A stretch of DNA of 27,256 nt from a virus. A program made the position numbers and the translations under genes. How positions within the stretch are numbered: position 1 is the stretch's first letter; each line of letters begins with the position of its first letter. The notes under the pieces are model-generated. The model was not told the origin of the DNA and did no database searches. It worked only from the letters and a program-made list of their open reading frames with translations. The stretch spans positions 1 through 27,256 of IMG/VR virus record IMGVR_UViG_3300006927_000060. One strand, written 5' to 3'. Below, piece after piece: positions 22,690 through 27,256 of the stretch.

Positions 22690-24060
22690 ATGAATTTTTC
22701 AGATACAAGCCCCTTTGATGTCTTGGTAGAGAAGTGGAATCCGGTTCTTAACCATTCCGATTTACCAGATATTCAAGATAATTATCGTAAAAAAGTTACT
22801 GCTGCTATTCTCGAAAACCAAGAACGTGCCCTTCGTGAGCAGGTTATTAATGAGACAGCGGCTTCAACAAATGTCATGGGTGGCAATTTCAGCGACCCAC
22901 AGGTTGGTTCTGCTGGTAATCTTGCTGGTTATGATCCAGTACTTATCAGTCTAGTCCGTCGTTCTATGCCAAACTTAATGGCTTACGACATCGCAGGTGT
23001 TCAGCCAATGAGCGCACCCACTGGTCTTATCTTCGCAATGCGTGCAAGATACGATAGCCAGACTGGTGCTGAGGCTTTATACCAAGAAGCATTCTCGAAG
23101 TTCTCAGGTGAAGGTAATACTGCATATGGTGCTGCACATAGTGCCACTGGTGGTATCGACCCAACTGCTTCGCCTGCTCTTGATGGCTTCCGTGCAATGC
23201 TCACAGCAAACGCGGAATCATTAGGTGCTGATGGTGTCACAGGCTTTAAGGAAATGGCATTCAGCATTGAACGAGTTGCTGTGCAAGCAAAGACTCGCGC
23301 ACTCAAGGCTGAGTACACCACCGAACTAGCACAAGATCTCAAGGCTGTTCATGGTTTGGATGCAGAAACTGAACTTGCTAATATTCTTAGCACCGAAATT
23401 CTTGCAGAAATTAACCGTGAACTTCTTCGAACCATCTATACAAGTGCAGCAAGTGGTGCTCAACATGGTGATCTTAATACTCAGGGTACTTATAACCTTC
23501 TGCTTGATTCAGATGGTCGTTGGTCCGCAGAACGGTTCCGTGGTTTGATGTTCCAGATTGAACGTGAATCTAACCAGATTGCTAAGGAAACTCGTAGAGG
23601 TAAGGGTAACTTTGTTATCTGCTCCTCGGATGTTGCATCTGCCCTCGCAATGGGTGGATTCCTGAACATCTCACCTGCTCTAAACGTCCAATTGGATGTT
23701 GATGATACAGGTAATACCTTTGCTGGTATATTAAATGGTAAAACTCGCGTCTATATTGATCCATACGTCCCATCGGGTGCCGATTTCGTATGTGTTGGTT
23801 ATAGAGGCTCTTCGCCATATGATGCTGGTCTGTTCTACTGTCCATACGTCCCACTCCAGATGGTGCGTGCGGTTGGTGAAACTACATTCCAGCCCAAGAT
23901 TGGCTTCAAGACTCGATATGGAATGGTCGCAAACCCATTCTCAAGAGGTGATGCCGGAATCGCAGACGCTGGTCTTGGTCAGGGCGACAACGTTTACTAC
24001 CGACTCTTTACAGTTGGTGGTCTACACGGTCACACTGGTGGTTTCTGGAACACTGCCTGA
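22690..24060 (+). CDS. 23: Major capsid protein gp23
   Basis: 456 residues from the ATG at 22690, which has AAGGAG 6 bases upstream. The frame could extend to an ATG at 22600 inside gp22, but those 30 residues are basic and unlike gp23. Diagnostic sequence: DPVLISLVRRSMPNLMAYDI, VQPMSAPTGLIFAMRARY, AELTTELAQD-like LKAEYTTELAQDLKAVHGLD, and a C-terminus with RYGMVANPF. T4 gp23 is 521 and loses 65 N-terminal residues to gp21; here ILE42, LRE50 and INE55 are candidate cleavage points. HK97 fold, forms the icosahedral/prolate shell. The codon choice is visibly richer in C-ending codons than that of its neighbours, as expected of the most abundant protein. Confidence 0.95.
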   Translation: MNFSDTSPFDVLVEKWNPVLNHSDLPDIQDNYRKKVTAAILENQERALREQVINETAASTNVMGGNFSDPQVGSAGNLAGYDPVLISLVRRSMPNLMAYDIAGVQPMSAPTGLIFAMRARYDSQTGAEALYQEAFSKFSGEGNTAYGAAHSATGGIDPTASPALDGFRAMLTANAESLGADGVTGFKEMAFSIERVAVQAKTRALKAEYTTELAQDLKAVHGLDAETELANILSTEILAEINRELLRTIYTSAASGAQHGDLNTQGTYNLLLDSDGRWSAERFRGLMFQIERESNQIAKETRRGKGNFVICSSDVASALAMGGFLNISPALNVQLDVDDTGNTFAGILNGKTRVYIDPYVPSGADFVCVGYRGSSPYDAGLFYCPYVPLQMVRAVGETTFQPKIGFKTRYGMVANPFSRGDAGIADAGLGQGDNVYYRLFTVGGLHGHTGGFWNTA

Positions 24061-24093
24061 TTAGATTAGTTAATAATTAAACTTATTAAGAAT

Positions 24094-24128
24094 AAAGGGG
24101 AGTCCTTCGGGACTCCCCTTTTTCTTTT
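24094..24128 (+). terminator. Strong intrinsic terminator after gp23
   Basis: Perfect 12-bp stem AAAGGGGAGTCC (24094-24105) / GGACTCCCCTTT (24110-24121) with a stable TTCG tetraloop, followed by a T-rich tract (TTTTTCTTTT). It closes the capsid transcription unit. Confidence 0.93.
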
Positions 24129-24129
24129 G

Positions 24130-24137
24130 CATAAATA
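24130..24137 (+). promoter_or_regulatory. Candidate T4-type late promoter (CATAAATA) before the gp19-like gene
   Basis: CATAAATA matches TATAAATA at seven of eight bases. It lies right after the gp23 terminator and 27 bases before the next start, so it can restart transcription for the gp19-like, uvsY and uvsW genes. Confidence 0.5.
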
Positions 24138-24156
24138 AAGGGCAAGGAGTATACTT

Positions 24157-24699
24157 ATGCCCAATTATGGTTACACCGCAGATATACCAGATATAAAATA
24201 TGTTAATAATGAGCGTCAACCAGAAACAAATAACTATCTAACTAATAATTATTTTAAGTTTGAATTTACTCGTCTGCCCACAGTAACATATTTTTGTCAA
24301 CAAGTTAATCTTCCATCAATATCCTACGATGCTGCCAATATGGGAACAAGATTGGGGATCCCTCATAAAACCCCTGGTGGTAAATACACCTATGATGATT
24401 TAAATGTTTCGTTTATGGTAGACGAAAATATGAAAAATTGGATAGAAGTATATGAATGGATGCAATCAATTGGTATACTAAACGATATAAGTGATACCAT
24501 TCCTCATAATGATAAATTCTCTAACGCCAAATTAACTATAATGAATAGTTCATATAAACCAAAATTGCAAGTAACATTTTATGATATGTTCCCAATTGGA
24601 ATTAGTGGTATTGAATTTAACTCTACATTGCCTGATAATATTGCTATAATAGCATCGGCAACATTTGCATTTAATTATTATAAAATTAAATCAATATAA
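24157..24699 (+). CDS. gp19-like (tail-tube-fold) structural protein
   Basis: 180 residues, AAGGAG 7 bases upstream. It follows gp23 where T4 has gp24. The pattern NYFKFEFTRLPTVTYFCQQVNLPSIS, GGKYTYDDLNVSFMVDENMKNW, LTIMNSSYKPKLQVTFYDMFP and the closing ATFAFNYYKI resembles the tail-tube/gp19 superfamily, which in T4-like phages also includes the baseplate tube initiator gp54. It differs clearly from the gp19 earlier in the window, so it is a distant paralogue rather than a recent copy. Possible roles: tube initiator, tube terminator or baseplate component. Superfamily moderately sure; exact role open. Confidence 0.6.
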   Translation: MPNYGYTADIPDIKYVNNERQPETNNYLTNNYFKFEFTRLPTVTYFCQQVNLPSISYDAANMGTRLGIPHKTPGGKYTYDDLNVSFMVDENMKNWIEVYEWMQSIGILNDISDTIPHNDKFSNAKLTIMNSSYKPKLQVTFYDMFPIGISGIEFNSTLPDNIAIIASATFAFNYYKIKSI

Positions 24700-24714
24700 T
24701 ATAGGATCTTTATT

Positions 24715-25149
24715 ATGAATATAACACAATTAAAGGAATTGGTAGAGAAAGATATGCCAATTAATGAAACAGAATTAGATTCTGAATCACTGAAAACACC
24801 ACAGTTGCATAATAAATATCTCATATTGTTTATTGATGAAAAGATTTTATTCGAAAAAATAAAGTCTGATTTGCAAGTCATGAAAAAGAAAAAATGGTTA
24901 TATTATACAGGAAAGATGTCCGAAGAAGAATTAAAATATCATGGTTGGGAACCCTTCCAGTTGACTGTTCTTAAAACAGATCTTGATAAATTTATAGAAT
25001 CAGATGATGATTATATTACATTACACCATAAGGTAATATATCAAAAAGAAAAAGTCAACTACCTAGAAAGTATATTAAAAATAATAAACAACAGACAGTG
25101 GTATATTCGTTCCGCTATTGATTGGATTAAATTCTCACAAGGCGTTTAA
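24715..25149 (+). CDS. uvsY: Recombination mediator UvsY
   Basis: 144 residues (T4 UvsY: 137). Matches the family in the central YYTGKMSEEELKYHGWEPFQ followed by LDKFIESDDDYI, and in the C-terminal YLESILKIINNRQWYIRSAI with DWIKFSQG. UvsY loads the UvsX recombinase onto gp32-covered single-stranded DNA for recombination-dependent replication and repair. An AGGA site lies 8 bases ahead. Its stop shares a base with the uvsW start (TAATG). In T4 these two genes also lie close together downstream of the capsid genes. Confidence 0.88.
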   Translation: MNITQLKELVEKDMPINETELDSESLKTPQLHNKYLILFIDEKILFEKIKSDLQVMKKKKWLYYTGKMSEEELKYHGWEPFQLTVLKTDLDKFIESDDDYITLHHKVIYQKEKVNYLESILKIINNRQWYIRSAIDWIKFSQGV

Positions 25150-26642
25150 TGGTGTCTGATATAGAAATAACAACCATAAACAGCGTTCACTCTAAAATCT
25201 TTTGTGATAGGGGCATCTCAAAGGAGATGAGTGATTATTTCACATTTAAAGTACCCAACTATAAGTACCATCCAGCGTATCGAAATAAGATATGGGATGG
25301 TCAAATTAGATTATTCAATATACACAAGAAGACATTGTATGTCGGTCTACTCCCATATGTATTTCAATTTGCACTAGAACGAAATTATACGATAACATCT
25401 GATTATAAAATAAAGGAAAAATTAAAGTTAGAAGACACTAGAAAGTTTATAACGGATGTTATAAAACCAACCGTATCTAATAGTTATATAACTCCCCATG
25501 ATCACCAAATTGACGCAGTTAATCATGCAATAAATCATGAAAGATGTTTATTACTATCTGCTACTGGTTCTGGTAAAAGTCTAATTATATATTCTTTAAT
25601 ACGATATTATCTAAGTCTTCTTCCAAAAGAATCTAAATTGCTTGTCATAGTACCAACAACTAACCTTGTCAGTCAGATGTTTAGTGATTTTGAAGATTAT
25701 TCATCCAATAGTGATTGGTCAGTAAAAAAATATTGCTACAAAATATATCAAGGTAGAGATAAAAAAACCAACAAAAGAGTTGTCATTTCGACATGGCAGA
25801 GTCTGTATAATATGCCAGAAGAATACTTCAAAGAATTTAATGTTGTATTTGGAGACGAAGCACATCTCTATAAGGCAAAATCATTAACAGGTATAATGGA
25901 AAAGTTAAAAATATGCCCCTATAGAATAGGAACAACAGGCACATTAGATAACTCCAAGACTCATAAACTTGTCACTGAGGGGTTATTTGGTAAAGTCTAT
26001 AAAGTTGCATCAGCAAAAGAACTCATCAATAAAAACATTCTAACCAATTTAAATATTGATTTTCTTAATCTTAACTACAGTGATGAAGAAAGATTGGAAA
26101 CCAAAAGAATGAAATATCATGACGAAATTAAATGGTTAACTGAAAGTAAAAAACGAAATAATTTCATAATTAATCTAACCAAAACTATTAAGGGAAACAC
26201 ACTAGTTCTATTTAATTATGTTGAAAGTCATGGTAAACCCCTGTATACTGCTATATTAGAATCCAACAAAGAAAGTAAATCTTGTTATATGATATATGGT
26301 GGCACTGACGTAGAACAGAGAGAAGAAATACGAAAAAGGTTTGATAGTGAAGAAAATGCTATCTTAGTTGCATCATATGGAACATGTTCTACTGGTATTA
26401 ATTTAAAAAATATTCACAATATAATATTTGCATCCCCATCTAAATCTGTAATACGAGTATTGCAATCTATAGGGAGAGGTCTTCGTAAGTCAGATTCTAA
26501 GGATTTTGTAAAATTGTATGATATTTGCGATGATTTGAAATACCGTAAGTATGTCAATCATACGTTCCGTCATGCAGACGAGAGAATAAAGATATATAGT
26601 AATGAGGGATTCAGTTTTAAAAAAATTGAAATAGATCTATAA
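25149..26642 (+). CDS. uvsW: ATP-dependent helicase UvsW
   Basis: 497 residues (T4 UvsW: 503). N-terminal DNA-binding part with HPAYRNKIWDGQIRLFN (41-57). SF2 helicase motifs: I, ATGSGKS (138-144); II, DEAH (236-239); III-like GTTGTLD (261-267); VI, QSIGRGLRKS (439-448). All catalytic residues are intact. In T4 it unwinds branched DNA and R-loops, switching replication from origin-driven to recombination-driven and rescuing stalled forks. It is coupled to uvsY by TAATG. It is followed after 6 bases by another gene on the same strand. Confidence 0.93.
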   Translation: MVSDIEITTINSVHSKIFCDRGISKEMSDYFTFKVPNYKYHPAYRNKIWDGQIRLFNIHKKTLYVGLLPYVFQFALERNYTITSDYKIKEKLKLEDTRKFITDVIKPTVSNSYITPHDHQIDAVNHAINHERCLLLSATGSGKSLIIYSLIRYYLSLLPKESKLLVIVPTTNLVSQMFSDFEDYSSNSDWSVKKYCYKIYQGRDKKTNKRVVISTWQSLYNMPEEYFKEFNVVFGDEAHLYKAKSLTGIMEKLKICPYRIGTTGTLDNSKTHKLVTEGLFGKVYKVASAKELINKNILTNLNIDFLNLNYSDEERLETKRMKYHDEIKWLTESKKRNNFIINLTKTIKGNTLVLFNYVESHGKPLYTAILESNKESKSCYMIYGGTDVEQREEIRKRFDSEENAILVASYGTCSTGINLKNIHNIIFASPSKSVIRVLQSIGRGLRKSDSKDFVKLYDICDDLKYRKYVNHTFRHADERIKIYSNEGFSFKKIEIDL

Positions 26643-26648
26643 GGGAAA

Positions 26649-27256
26649 ATGATGTTAAATAACTCATATAGAATAATAAAATTTAAAAGTGGTGAAGAAA
26701 TAATTACCACCATAAGAGGTCAAGATAAAAATCAATTAACTATTGAAAGACCAATGGTGTTTAAAACAACCACCATGCAAAATCCATATGGACAAATGAA
26801 GTATGTTACTGTTTTACAGAATTGGCTTTCCAACTCAAATCAAATTACTACTAAAATACCAAAAGAATTTATTATGACATTTTTAAATCCATCAGAAGAT
26901 GCTATTAATTTGTATGAGATGGAGAAAGAAAACGAAGACAGACATCATGTAAATAATGATGAGTCTTTCAATATTGAAGATTTTATAAAAGATAATTTTG
27001 GTGATGATATCCCTGAACATATCATGGAAAATGCTATGGGAAATCTTATGGATGATATAATGAATTTAGATTATGAAAATAATTTAAACGATCTCGAAGA
27101 AATTCTCAAATTTGATGATGATGGTGGTGATGATGTGACAGAAAACATAATCTCTATGACTATTTTCTTTCCACCAAAAGCATTAATGGTGTTGGTGGAA
27201 TCTGGTCTTCTTGACATTGATGAAGTTAAGAAAATGATCAATACTATCAATCATAG
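26649..27256 (+). CDS. Hypothetical acidic protein, 3' end outside window
   Basis: Open from ATG ATG (26649 or 26652) to the right edge, ~202 residues visible. AAGGG sits 3 or 6 bases ahead; the second ATG has the better spacing. N-terminus YRIIKFKSGEEIITTI, LTIERPMVF and VTVLQNWLSNSNQITTKIP gives a run of short beta strands of the kind seen in small beta-barrel (LSm-like) proteins of marine T4-like phages; this is from memory and tentative. An acidic central linker (ENEDRHHVNNDESFN, then Asp/Glu/Asn-rich sequence) follows, and then ISMTIFFPPKALMVLVESG. No enzyme motif. Translation is likely linked to uvsW. Confidence 0.65.
   Translation, partial: MMLNNSYRIIKFKSGEEIITTIRGQDKNQLTIERPMVFKTTTMQNPYGQMKYVTVLQNWLSNSNQITTKIPKEFIMTFLNPSEDAINLYEMEKENEDRHHVNNDESFNIEDFIKDNFGDDIPEHIMENAMGNLMDDIMNLDYENNLNDLEEILKFDDDGGDDVTENIISMTIFFPPKALMVLVESGLLDIDEVKKMINTINH

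Noticed and set aside
1-27256. tRNA genes, CRISPR arrays, insertion sequences, attachment sites
   Set aside because: None was seen: gaps between genes are too short for tRNAs except those assigned to terminators and promoter-like sites, and there are no regularly spaced repeats or transposase-like frames.

Overview
The window is one strand-coherent late/structural gene block of a T4-like contractile-tailed phage (Caudoviricetes, myovirus morphology). All recognisable genes lie on the + strand. The order neck (13, 14, 15), terminase (16, 17), sheath/tube (18, 19), portal (20), prohead core, protease (21), scaffold (22), major capsid (23), then uvsY and uvsW is the T4 core order. It is closest in style to the marine and 'far' T4-like phages: AT-rich, a compact sheath protein, no gp24 after gp23, and a second tube-like protein in that place. 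The host cannot be read from the sequence; a marine or freshwater bacterium is a guess. No tRNA, integrase, transposase or CRISPR was seen.

Region A (1-10187) is an adhesin module of three tandem genes. The first (cut by the window edge) and the second end in DUF1566/Fib_succ_major-like C-terminal domains. The second and third share an N-terminal module (IGSSR start, collagen-like Gly-Pro-Thr run, beta-rich segment). The third is a giant of 1884 residues made largely of about two dozen cysteine-rich 'GACC...C...C' units. These look like virion fibres or receptor-binding proteins. Region B (10208-11817) holds two unrecognised genes with clustered cysteines, closed by a clear intrinsic terminator.

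Region C (11910-24060) is the assembly module: gp13, gp14, gp15, gp16, gp17, gp18, gp19, gp20, two small prohead-core-type proteins, gp21, gp22 and gp23, closed by a strong terminator. gp15 is broken by an in-frame TAG: conserved gp15-like sequence continues after it for 67 codons, to the overlap with gp16. Region D (24157-27256) holds a gp19-like protein, uvsY, uvsW and an unrecognised acidic protein that runs off the right edge.

Within each block genes are tightly packed, with small overlaps (TAATG, ATGA) that suggest translational coupling. In several of the longer gaps there is an octamer close to the T4 late promoter TATAAATA (TATACATA three times, CATAAATA, TCTAAATA), each a few tens of bases before a start codon. 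This suggests late transcription units starting at gp13, gp18, gp20, gp22 and the gp19-like gene. The most unusual points are the amber codon in gp15 (with gp14 directly upstream in the same frame and also ending in TAG), and the very large Cys-rich fibre protein.
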